A program made the translations under genes and the position numbers. A stretch of DNA of 8,336 bases from assembly GCA_015484715.1 (NCBI GenBank), contig WFUY01000531.1, forward strand, positions 1 to 8,336. The letters run 5' to 3'. The notes under the pieces are model-generated. The model saw only the letters and a program-made list of their open reading frames with translations, did no database searches and had not been told where the DNA came from. Origin of the DNA: Thermoflexales bacterium (GTDB lineage Bacteria; Chloroflexota; Anaerolineae; S140-20). Below, one piece after another: positions 1-5,751 of this stretch (positions within the stretch are counted from its first letter, which is position 1; each line of letters starts with the position of its first letter).

Positions 1-1
1 C

Positions 2-2026
2 CAAGATCAGCAGGCCGCCGCCTTCGAGGCCCTGCAGAAGGAGGCCCAGGAGTGGGGCTTCGCCCTCATCAAAGTACCCGGTGGCCTAGTCCTCACCCCG
101 GCGGTGGAAGGCAAACCCCTCACCGAGGCCCAACTGCAGCAACTCTCCGAAGAGCGCCGGGCCAAGGTCCAGAAACTGCGCGAGAAGCTGGAGCAGAAAG
201 TCGAGCAGGGCCTGCGCCGCATCCGTGAGCTGGAGAAGGAGATGCGGGAGAAGCTCCGCCAACTGGACCGGGAGACCACCCTCTTCGCCGTCGGCCACCT
301 CATCGAGGACCTGAAGGAAAAGTACGAAGGGCTGGATGAGGTGCTGGCCTACCTAGACAGTGTGCGGGATGACATCGTGGAGAACGTGGACCTCTTCAAG
401 GCCGGCGAGGAGAAGCCTAAGGCCCAGATCGCCGGCATCCCCCTCCCCGTTGAGCGTTCCCCCTTCACCCGCTACGAGGTGAACGTGCTGGTGGACCGCA
501 GCGAGGAGAAGGGAGCACCGGTGGTCGTGGAGACGAACCCCACCTACCACAACCTCATCGGGCGGATCGAGCACCAAGCGGTGATGGGCGTCTTCTCCAC
601 CGACTTCACGATGATCAAGCCGGGGGCGCTGCACCGGGCCAACGGGGGCTACCTGATCCTCCCCGTGCGAGATGTACTCCTCAACCCCTTCGCCTGGGAC
701 GGCCTGAAGCGCTCGCTGAAGGACCGCTGCATCCGCATCGAGGAGCTGGGCACCCAGCTCAGCTTGGTCAGCACCGTCACGCTGGAGCCGGAGCCCATCC
801 CGCTGGACGTGAAGGTCGTCCTCATCGGCAGCCCCCTGCTCTACTATCTGCTCTACTACTACGAGGAAGACTTCCAAAAGCTCTTCAAGGTGAAGGCCGA
901 CTTCGCCACCCAGATGGACCGCACGCCGGAGACGGAGTATCAGTACGCCCTCTTCGTGCGCACCATCTGCCAGGAGGACGGACTGCTCCCCTTCGACCGG
1001 GGGGCGGTGGCCCAGGTGATCGAGCACAGTTCCCGGCTGGTGGAGGACCAGTACAAGCTCTCCACCCGCTTTGGGGAGATCGCCGACCTGGTCCGAGAAG
1101 CCAGCTTCTGGGCCAGCCGCAACGGCCACTCGGTGGTCACCGCCGACGACGTCCGCCGCGCTATCGAGGAAAAGACCTTCCGCAGCAACCTGCTGGAGGA
1201 GCGGATCAAAGAGCTCATCACCCAAGGGACGGTGATGATTGACACCACCGGCGAGCGGGTGGGTCAGATCAACGGCCTCTCGGTAATCCTGCTGGGGGAC
1301 TATACCTTCGGTCGGCCCTCTCGGGTGACGGCCAACACCTTCGTGGGCAAGGCCGGCGTCGTCAACATCGAGCGCGAAGTGGAGCTCAGCGGTCCCATCC
1401 ACAGCAAGGGCGTGCTCATCCTGAGCAGCTACTTGGGCCGTAAGTACGCCCAAAACGCCCCCCTGACCCTCTCGGCCAGCTTGGTCTTCGAGCAGTCCTA
1501 CGAGGGTGTGGAAGGGGACAGCGCCTCCTCGACCGAGCTCTATGCCATCCTCTCCAGCCTTTCTGGCTACCCTATCAAACAGGGGATCGCCGTCACCGGC
1601 TCGGTGAACCAGCACGGCGAGCTCCAGCCCGTCGGGGGGATCAACGAGAAGATCGAGGGGTTCTTCGACATCTGCAAGGCCAAAGGGCTGACAGGTGATC
1701 AGGGCGTGATCATCCCGGTCGGCAATGTCCGCAACCTGATGCTGCGGGAGGACGTGATCGAAGCGGTCCGGGAGGGTGAGTTCCACATCTGGCCGGTGCG
1801 GACGGTGGACGAAGGGATCGAGATCCTCACGGGCGTTCCGGCCGGCGAGTTGCAGGAGGACGGCACCTACCCCGAGGGAACGGTCAACTGGGCCGTCTCC
1901 CAACGGCTGGCTGAGCTGGCCGAGGAACTGCGGCGGGCAACCCGACGAGAAGGAGAAGAGGAAGAGAGGGCATCGAGCAGCGCCTCCGAAGCCGAAGGCG
2001 AAGACGAGGAGGGGGATGAGCCATGA
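2..2026 (+). CDS. Lon-like ATP-dependent serine protease with helical insertion (AAA_32/Lon_C type), 5'-truncated
   Basis: The reading frame is open from base 2, so the gene begins outside the window; 674 residues are present. The first ~110 visible residues are a charged, helical, coiled-coil-like stretch (Glu, Lys, Arg, Gln and Leu rich). This is the insertion that Lon-like proteins of this family carry inside the AAA+ module. A Walker B-like strand, GGYLIL, lies at fragment residues 215-220, and a sensor-2-like STRFGEIADL starts at residue 354. The Lon proteolytic domain spans about 409-610. Its catalytic Ser507 (in GDSAS) and Lys550 (in GGINEKIEG) are 43 residues apart, the same spacing as the Ser/Lys dyad of E. 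coli Lon. No Walker A motif is visible; it should lie in the missing ~130-150 N-terminal residues. The last ~30 residues form an acidic Glu/Ser tail whose codons overlap the prs start. The expected role is cytoplasmic ATP-dependent degradation of damaged or regulatory proteins. The GTG at 104 is internal, not the start. Confidence 0.93.
   Translation, partial: QDQQAAAFEALQKEAQEWGFALIKVPGGLVLTPAVEGKPLTEAQLQQLSEERRAKVQKLREKLEQKVEQGLRRIRELEKEMREKLRQLDRETTLFAVGHLIEDLKEKYEGLDEVLAYLDSVRDDIVENVDLFKAGEEKPKAQIAGIPLPVERSPFTRYEVNVLVDRSEEKGAPVVVETNPTYHNLIGRIEHQAVMGVFSTDFTMIKPGALHRANGGYLILPVRDVLLNPFAWDGLKRSLKDRCIRIEELGTQLSLVSTVTLEPEPIPLDVKVVLIGSPLLYYLLYYYEEDFQKLFKVKADFATQMDRTPETEYQYALFVRTICQEDGLLPFDRGAVAQVIEHSSRLVEDQYKLSTRFGEIADLVREASFWASRNGHSVVTADDVRRAIEEKTFRSNLLEERIKELITQGTVMIDTTGERVGQINGLSVILLGDYTFGRPSRVTANTFVGKAGVVNIEREVELSGPIHSKGVLILSSYLGRKYAQNAPLTLSASLVFEQSYEGVEGDSASSTELYAILSSLSGYPIKQGIAVTGSVNQHGELQPVGGINEKIEGFFDICKAKGLTGDQGVIIPVGNVRNLMLREDVIEAVREGEFHIWPVRTVDEGIEILTGVPAGELQEDGTYPEGTVNWAVSQRLAELAEELRRATRREGEEEERASSSASEAEGEDEEGDEP
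2006..2015 (+). promoter_or_regulatory. Ribosome binding site of prs inside the protease gene
   Basis: The purine run GAGGAGGGGG sits directly before the prs ATG and also encodes the acidic C-terminal tail of the upstream protease. The GGAGG core ends only three bases before the ATG, closer than the usual five to nine. Ribosomes finishing the protease gene at 2026 may therefore help initiation. It supports 2016 as the start, but less cleanly than the other sites in the window. Confidence 0.55.
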
Positions 2027-2954
2027 ACTGGTCCTCTTCACCGGCAATGCCAACCCCGCTCTTGCCGCAGCCATTGCCGAAGAGCTGGGCGTCCCCCTGG
2101 GCAAAGCACGGGTAGACCGCTTTCCCGATGGGGAGACGCGGGTGCAGATCCGCGAGAATGTGCGGGGGCGGGATGCCTTCGTCATCCAGCCCACCTGCCC
2201 GCCGGTGAACGAGCACCTGATGGAGCTACTGATCCTCATAGACGCCCTGCGCCGTTCGTCGGCCGGGCGGATCACGGCAGTAGTTCCCTACTACGGCTAC
2301 GCCCGCCAGGAGAAGATGACCATCGGGCGAGAGCCGATCACCGCCAAGCTGGTGGCCGACCTGTTGATGACGGCCGGGGCCGAGCGGCTGTTGACGCTGG
2401 ACCTGCACGCCCCGGCCATCGCCGGCTTCTTCCACATCCCCGTGGACAACCTGCCGGCCACCCCGCTGATGGCTGCTTACTTCCGAGACTTGAGCTTGGA
2501 CGATGCAATCACTGTCGCACCCGATGCGGGCGGGGTGCGCCGTGCCCTGGACTTCGCCCACCGCCTGGAGACCCCCGTCGTCTTCATCACCAAACACCGG
2601 CCCGCCTTTGACGAACCGCACATCCTGGGCATCGTCGGGGACGTGGAGGGGAGGACGGCCATCATCATAGACGACATGATCTCCAGCGGTGGCACCCTGC
2701 TCCAGACCACCGAGATCCTGCTGGCGCGAGGAGCCAGGGCCGTCTACGCCTGCGCCACCCACCCCGTCTTCGCCGGCGATGCCGCAGAGCGGCTGCGTCA
2801 GTCGCCCCTTCGACAGATCGTTGTGACCGACACCATCCCTCTCCGTCCTGATCAGCACTGGCCCGGTCTGACCGTTCTCAGCGTCGCTCCTCTCTTCGCT
2901 GAAGCGATCCGCCGCATCCACGAAGAGCGCTCCGTGAGTGCTCTCTTCCGCTGA
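2016..2954 (+). CDS. prs: Ribose-phosphate pyrophosphokinase (PRPP synthetase), class I
   Basis: This 312-residue enzyme, close to the usual ~315, transfers pyrophosphate from ATP to ribose 5-phosphate. The product PRPP is the precursor of purines, pyrimidines, NAD, histidine and tryptophan. Visible signatures are the N-terminal LFTGNANPALA, the FPDGE segment (36-40), the ATP-site region YARQEK...REPITAK (95-111), a metal/ATP-site His131 in DLHAP, the flexible-loop Lys193 in KHRP, and the PRPP loop IIDDMISSGGT (217-227). The C-terminal ATHPVFAGDAA and EAIRRIHEERSVSALF are also family-typical. The start at 2016 is set by homology (family proteins begin a few residues before this LFxGNANP) and by a purine-rich GAGGAGG just upstream. 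It overlaps the protease gene by 11 bases in another frame, which implies translational coupling. Small oddities are KMTIG where many bacterial enzymes have a more basic RKARS-like run, and KHRP in place of KRRP. It probably acts in the cytoplasm as a homo-oligomer. Confidence 0.96.
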   Translation: MSHELVLFTGNANPALAAAIAEELGVPLGKARVDRFPDGETRVQIRENVRGRDAFVIQPTCPPVNEHLMELLILIDALRRSSAGRITAVVPYYGYARQEKMTIGREPITAKLVADLLMTAGAERLLTLDLHAPAIAGFFHIPVDNLPATPLMAAYFRDLSLDDAITVAPDAGGVRRALDFAHRLETPVVFITKHRPAFDEPHILGIVGDVEGRTAIIIDDMISSGGTLLQTTEILLARGARAVYACATHPVFAGDAAERLRQSPLRQIVVTDTIPLRPDQHWPGLTVLSVAPLFAEAIRRIHEERSVSALFR

Positions 2955-2990
2955 CCGCCCACGACACGACCCTCCCGCCACAGCAACAGG

Positions 2991-3004
2991 CAGGCCCAGG
3001 CCTG
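2991..3004. repeat. Small inverted repeat in the prs-fbp gap
   Basis: CAGGCC and GGCCTG are separated by two bases, 36 bases after the prs stop and 46 before the fbp start. As RNA this could form a five-base-pair hairpin with a four-base loop. There is no T-run after it, so it is not a convincing intrinsic terminator. It might be a small operator or chance. I see no sigma-70 promoter in the GC-rich 96-base gap (2955-3050), so fbp may be read from upstream. Confidence 0.25.
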
Positions 3005-3038
3005 TGAGTGATCCGATCAACATCCCACCCAACAGAGC

Positions 3039-3045
3039 AAGGAGG
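3039..3045 (+). promoter_or_regulatory. Strong ribosome binding site of fbp
   Basis: AAGGAGG, followed by T, matches the consensus Shine-Dalgarno sequence. It lies five bases before the ATG at 3051 and fixes that codon as the start. Such a strong site suggests efficient translation of the aldolase/phosphatase independent of prs. Confidence 0.9.
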
Positions 3046-3050
3046 TTGCT

Positions 3051-4154
3051 ATGGCTCAGGAAATCACCCTCAGCGTCATCAAAGCCGACATCGGCGGCTA
3101 CGTTGGCCATTCCAGCATCCACCCCAATCTGGAGGAAGCATCTCGGGAGCAACTGGAGCAAGCGCAGCGGAAGGGCACCATTCTAGACTTCCACGTGACC
3201 CACTGCGGTGACGACCTGCAGCTCATCATGACCCACACCCAGGGGACCGACAACGCCACGATCCACGGCCTGGCCTGGGAGGTCTTTGAACGCTGCACTC
3301 AGGTGGCCAGGGACCTGAAGCTCTACGGAGCCGGACAAGACCTGTTGAGCGACGCCTTCTCCGGCAACATCCGAGGGATGGGACCGGGGGTGGCCGAGAT
3401 GAGCTTTGTGGAGCGCAAAGCGGAGCCTGTGCTGATCTTTATGGCCGACAAGACCTCGGCCGGTGCCTGGAACCTCCCCCTGTACAAGATCTTCGCCGAT
3501 CCCTTCAACACCGCCGGCCTGGTCATCTCGCCCGCCCTGCACGATGGCTTCCGCTTTGAAGTCCACGACGTGAAGGAACACCGCCGCATCTTCTTCGACA
3601 CCCCCGAGGAGTCCTACGACCTGTTGGTCTTCATCGGAGCACCGAGCCGTTACGCCATCAAGGCGGTCTACACCAAGAAGGACAACGAGATCGCAGCCGT
3701 CTCTTCCACAGAGCGGCTCTCCCTCATCGCCGGCCGCTACGTGGGCAAGGACGATCCCGTCTGCATCGTCCGTACCCAGTCCCAGTTCCCGGCGGTGGGC
3801 GAGGTTCTAGAGCCCTTCGCGACGCCTCACATCGTCGAGGGATGGATGCGGGGCTCCCACCACGGTCCGCTGATGCCCGTCTCCGTCCGGGAGGCCAACC
3901 CCAGCCGCTTCGACGGCCCCCCTCGGGTCGTCGGCCTGGGCTTTCAGATCGCCGATGGGCGGCTCGTTGGCCCCCGGGATATGTTCGACGATCCCAGCTT
4001 CGACGAGGCGCGTCGCCTCTGCAACCTCATTGCTGACCACCTGCGCCGCCACGGCCCCTTCGAGCCTCACCGCCTCCCGATGGAGGAGATGGAGTACACG
4101 ACCATGCCCCAGGTGATGGAACGGCTGGCCGGCCGATGGGAGGCGCTGGAGTAG
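3051..4154 (+). CDS. fbp: Fructose-1,6-bisphosphate aldolase/phosphatase (class V FBPase, bifunctional)
   Basis: This 367-residue protein matches the archaeal and deep-branching bacterial class V FBPase family over its full length. The family condenses dihydroxyacetone phosphate with glyceraldehyde 3-phosphate and then dephosphorylates the fructose 1,6-bisphosphate in the same remodelled, Mg2+-dependent active site. This makes gluconeogenesis one-way at that step. Recognisable blocks are SVIKADIGGYVGH, THCGDDLQLIMTH, GAGQDLLSDAFSGN, FMADKT, YKIFADPFNT, RYVGKDDPV, GWMRGSHHGPLMPV and HGPFEPHRL. Compared from memory with the Sulfolobus tokodaii enzyme, the metal ligands correspond to Asp13, His20, Asp54, Asp55, Gln96, Asp133 and Asp234. 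Lys233 is the Schiff-base lysine, Tyr230 the acid/base tyrosine and Tyr349 the C-terminal catalytic tyrosine. All are present, so both activities are predicted. The enzyme is cytoplasmic and probably octameric like its relatives. The start is fixed by the AAGGAGG site. Sitting downstream of prs, it links gluconeogenesis to pentose and PRPP supply. Confidence 0.97.
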   Translation: MAQEITLSVIKADIGGYVGHSSIHPNLEEASREQLEQAQRKGTILDFHVTHCGDDLQLIMTHTQGTDNATIHGLAWEVFERCTQVARDLKLYGAGQDLLSDAFSGNIRGMGPGVAEMSFVERKAEPVLIFMADKTSAGAWNLPLYKIFADPFNTAGLVISPALHDGFRFEVHDVKEHRRIFFDTPEESYDLLVFIGAPSRYAIKAVYTKKDNEIAAVSSTERLSLIAGRYVGKDDPVCIVRTQSQFPAVGEVLEPFATPHIVEGWMRGSHHGPLMPVSVREANPSRFDGPPRVVGLGFQIADGRLVGPRDMFDDPSFDEARRLCNLIADHLRRHGPFEPHRLPMEEMEYTTMPQVMERLAGRWEALE

Positions 4155-4217
4155 GCCGGACAGCCTCTCCAGCCAACGGCCTCCAGGTCGGACTGAGCAG
4201 CAGGGCACAGGGGCGGC

Positions 4218-4249
4218 GTTGAGATCAGATCCTGGGAAATCGCCTCAAC
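4218..4249. repeat. Inverted repeat upstream of the winged-helix gene (candidate operator)
   Basis: GTTGAG (4218-4223) and CTCAAC (4244-4249) are perfect six-base inverted arms around a 20-base spacer that contains the short direct repeat GATCAGATC. It lies 65 bases before the winged-helix start, in the gap after fbp. Winged-helix regulators often bind inverted repeats near their own promoter, so this may be an autoregulatory site. No clear -10/-35 pair accompanies it and arms this short can occur by chance. Confidence 0.25.
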
Positions 4250-4279
4250 CCGGCCTCCATCCTACCTCCAGACTGTGAA

Positions 4280-4296
4280 GGGCGGCACCACCGCCC
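4280..4296 (+). promoter_or_regulatory. GC-rich hairpin directly before the winged-helix ribosome binding site
   Basis: GGGCGG (4280-4285), loop CACCA, CCGCCC (4291-4296) make a perfect six-base-pair, all-GC stem. It ends four bases before the AAGGAGG site. There is no T-run after it, so it does not look like an intrinsic terminator. In mRNA it could stabilise a processed 5' end or modulate ribosome access. Confidence 0.4.
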
Positions 4297-4300
4297 CGGA

Positions 4301-4307
4301 AAGGAGG
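4301..4307 (+). promoter_or_regulatory. Ribosome binding site of the winged-helix gene
   Basis: AAGGAGG lies seven bases before the ATG at 4315. This near-ideal site and spacing is the main reason to accept the short 80-residue frame as a real gene. Confidence 0.85.
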
Positions 4308-4314
4308 CACGACA

Positions 4315-4557
4315 ATGGCTGAGCTGGAGCTTTCCGACCTGGACCTGCTGATCCTGGACTACATGCACCAGCATCGGGGCTACCACAGCCCCTACGAGAT
4401 CGGACGCCATATCGGTGCCGATGGCCGAACCGTCGCCGCTGCCCTGGAGCGGATGGCAGCGGCCGGGCTGGTGCGCAAAAGCCTGGCCACGCCCGTCTAC
4501 GGGATCACCGAGAAGGGCAGGGCCATCGTCGGCGAAGAGATGGGCACCCTGCCCTGA
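4315..4557 (+). CDS. Small winged-helix DNA-binding protein
   Basis: The 80-residue protein consists almost entirely of one winged helix-turn-helix domain. Helix 1 is about residues 8-21 (LDLLILDYMHQHRG). Helix 2 is 25-33 (SPYEIGRHI). The probable recognition helix is 36-50 (DGRTVAAALERMAAA). It ends in the typical GLV (51-53), and a beta wing runs through TPVYGITEKGRAIV (59-72). The layout recalls PadR/MarR-like and PhiH-repressor-like regulators, which bind DNA as dimers; family assignment is by eye. There is no sensor domain, metal site or cysteine, so if it senses anything the ligand is not obvious. It lies 160 bases after fbp and ends 20 bases before the radical SAM gene, with which it probably shares a transcript. 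The natural targets to suspect are its own operon or fbp, but no site is proven. A strong ribosome binding site supports the start. Confidence 0.82.
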   Translation: MAELELSDLDLLILDYMHQHRGYHSPYEIGRHIGADGRTVAAALERMAAAGLVRKSLATPVYGITEKGRAIVGEEMGTLP

Positions 4558-4566
4558 AGGTGATCC

Positions 4567-4573
4567 AGGGGAG
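4567..4573 (+). promoter_or_regulatory. Ribosome binding site that decides the radical SAM start
   Basis: AGGGGAG lies four bases before the ATG at 4578. The alternative in-frame GTG at 4560, two bases after the winged-helix stop, has no comparable purine run before it. The ATG is therefore preferred, giving a protein six residues shorter. Confidence 0.6.
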
Positions 4574-4577
4574 AGCG

Positions 4578-5666
4578 ATGTGGCGCATCCCTCCAGAGCC
4601 GATCGAAGATGAGCAGCGCTGCCACCTCTGCGGTCGCACCTCCCCCTCCATCGCCGCCTACCTGGGCCTCTGCCGGGCCTGCATCCTGGAGCACCCCCAA
4701 GAGGCCCTGACCCGGGCCAGGGCTGCCCACGCCGCTGCCCGCCGCCTCTTCGATCTGCCCCAAGCGCCTCCTCGAACCGAGAATGGGGTGCGGTGCGGCC
4801 TTTGTGTTCAGGACTGTCGGATCGGCGAAGGGGAGCGGGGGTTCTGCGGCCTGCGAACCGTCCGGGGGGGCCGGCTGGTTCACCTGGCCGGCACCCCCCG
4901 GCGTGGCCTCCTGCACTGGTATCGCGATCCGCTCCCCACCAACTGCGTCGCCGACTGGGTCTGCTCCGGTCACCGGATGCGGGGCTACCACAACCTGGCC
5001 GTCTTCTACGCCAGTTGCGTCCTCGACTGTCTCTTCTGCCAGAACTGGCACTACCGGGAGGCCGATCCCGTCCGTTCCGAGATGATGAGCGCCCGCCAGT
5101 TGGCCGAGGTCGCCAATCCCCGTACCTACTGCGTCTGCTACTTCGGCGGCGACCCCGCCAGCCAGATGCCCCACGCCCTGGCCTCCGCCAAGCTGCTGGC
5201 GGAGAAGGGGGTCGTCGTCTGCTGGGAGACGGCCGGCACCGCCCATCCCCGCCTGATGGACCGGGCCGTCCGGCTCTCCTTGGAGACCGGGGGCATCGTC
5301 AAGTTCGACCTGAAAGCCTACGACGAGGGGCTCCACACCGCCCTCACCGGGGGGAGCAATCGTCAGACGCTGGAGAACTTCGCCCGGGCTGCTGCCCGCT
5401 TCTCCGAGCGCCCGGAGCCCCCCCTGGTGGTGGCGAGCACCCTCCTGGTGCCCGGTTACGTAACGCCGGAAGAGGTGGGCCGCATCGCCCGCTTCATCGC
5501 CGGGATCAACCCGGAGATCCCCTACTCCCTGCTCGCCTTCGCTCCCCACTTCGTTATGCCCGACCTGCCCCGCACCCCCCGACGCCACGCCGAGGAGGCC
5601 GAGGAAGCCGCCCGGGCGGCCGGCCTGCGCCACGTCCACATCGGCAACCGTCATCTCCTCTGGTAG
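4578..5666 (+). CDS. Cysteine-rich radical SAM protein, PflA/AmmeMemoRadiSam-like, with N-terminal zinc-ribbon-like segment
   Basis: The predicted product has 362 residues. The radical SAM signature CVLDCLFC (Cys147, Cys151, Cys154; CX3CX2C) should hold the [4Fe-4S] cluster that cleaves S-adenosylmethionine, and the following QNW is typical of the pyruvate-formate-lyase-activase/AmmeMemoRadiSam group. YFGGDP (188-193) occupies the SAM-binding GGE-like position, and KFDLKAY (242-248) is a family strand. Upstream are a four-cysteine zinc-ribbon-like pair (CHLC at 15-18, CRAC at 32-35), a second four-cysteine cluster (Cys73, 76, 80, 90; CGLCVQDC...GFCG) and CX5C (Cys123, Cys129). In total 16 cysteines suggest extra metal sites. 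The substrate is unknown: no glycyl-radical enzyme, Memo or AMMECR1 gene is present in the window. The protein is probably cytoplasmic and oxygen-sensitive, implying anaerobic or microaerobic chemistry. It is co-directional with, and 20 bases after, the winged-helix gene. An in-frame GTG at 4560 is a less likely start. Confidence 0.88.
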   Translation: MWRIPPEPIEDEQRCHLCGRTSPSIAAYLGLCRACILEHPQEALTRARAAHAAARRLFDLPQAPPRTENGVRCGLCVQDCRIGEGERGFCGLRTVRGGRLVHLAGTPRRGLLHWYRDPLPTNCVADWVCSGHRMRGYHNLAVFYASCVLDCLFCQNWHYREADPVRSEMMSARQLAEVANPRTYCVCYFGGDPASQMPHALASAKLLAEKGVVVCWETAGTAHPRLMDRAVRLSLETGGIVKFDLKAYDEGLHTALTGGSNRQTLENFARAAARFSERPEPPLVVASTLLVPGYVTPEEVGRIARFIAGINPEIPYSLLAFAPHFVMPDLPRTPRRHAEEAEEAARAAGLRHVHIGNRHLLW

Positions 5667-5674
5667 ACGAGGTT

Positions 5675-5702
5675 CGGGGCATTGCCGAGAGCGCCCGTTT
5701 AT
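5675..5702 (+). terminator. Weak candidate terminator after the radical SAM gene
   Basis: CGGGGC (5675-5680) can pair with GCGCCCG (5691-5697) if one G is bulged, with a ten-base loop, followed by TTTAT. It starts nine bases after the radical SAM stop, where a terminator would be expected. The stem is short, imperfect and followed by only three T, and it overlaps the -35 element of the next promoter. Confidence 0.25.
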
Positions 5703-5710
5703 CCTATAAT
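5682..5710 (+). promoter_or_regulatory. Sigma-70 type promoter for the Uma2-family gene
   Basis: A perfect -10 hexamer TATAAT (5705-5710) lies exactly 17 bases after TTGCCG (5682-5687), which matches four of six bases of the -35 consensus. It is an AT-rich island in otherwise GC-rich DNA. The predicted transcript start is near 5717, leaving a leader of about 35 bases before the ATG at 5752. That argues against the in-frame GTG at 5722 as the start. It implies a unit separate from the radical SAM gene. Confidence 0.75.
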
Positions 5711-5736
5711 TCTCCTGAGAGGTGAAACCCTCTTCC

Positions 5737-5743
5737 GAGGAGG
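5737..5743 (+). promoter_or_regulatory. Ribosome binding site that decides the Uma2 start
   Basis: GAGGAGG lies eight bases before the ATG at 5752 and is a near-ideal Shine-Dalgarno site. It places the start ten codons downstream of the in-frame GTG at 5722. Confidence 0.8.
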
Positions 5744-5751
5744 TCTGCGGG

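Noticed and set aside
353..2275. Long open frame on the minus strand (about 640 codons) opposite the protease and prs
   Set aside because: It lies antisense to two well-recognised genes. Long antisense frames are expected from GC-rich third-position bias; the translation resembles no known protein and has no ribosome binding site that I could see.
2226..3161. Minus-strand open frame opposite prs and the start of fbp
   Set aside because: It is antisense to clear coding sequence and crosses the prs-fbp gap; its composition is that of a shadow frame.
4153..4182. AGGCCG/CGGCCT inverted arms just after fbp as a terminator
   Set aside because: The 18-base loop is long and there is no T-run downstream, so it does not fit an intrinsic terminator.
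4497..5654. Minus-strand open frame opposite the radical SAM gene
   Set aside because: The + strand frame carries radical SAM motifs over its whole length; the antisense product is low-complexity Gly/Ala/Val with no motif.
4793..5725. Second + strand open frame within the radical SAM gene
   Set aside because: The translation is Arg/Pro-rich, typical of a shifted frame in GC-rich DNA, and it overlaps a conserved gene completely.
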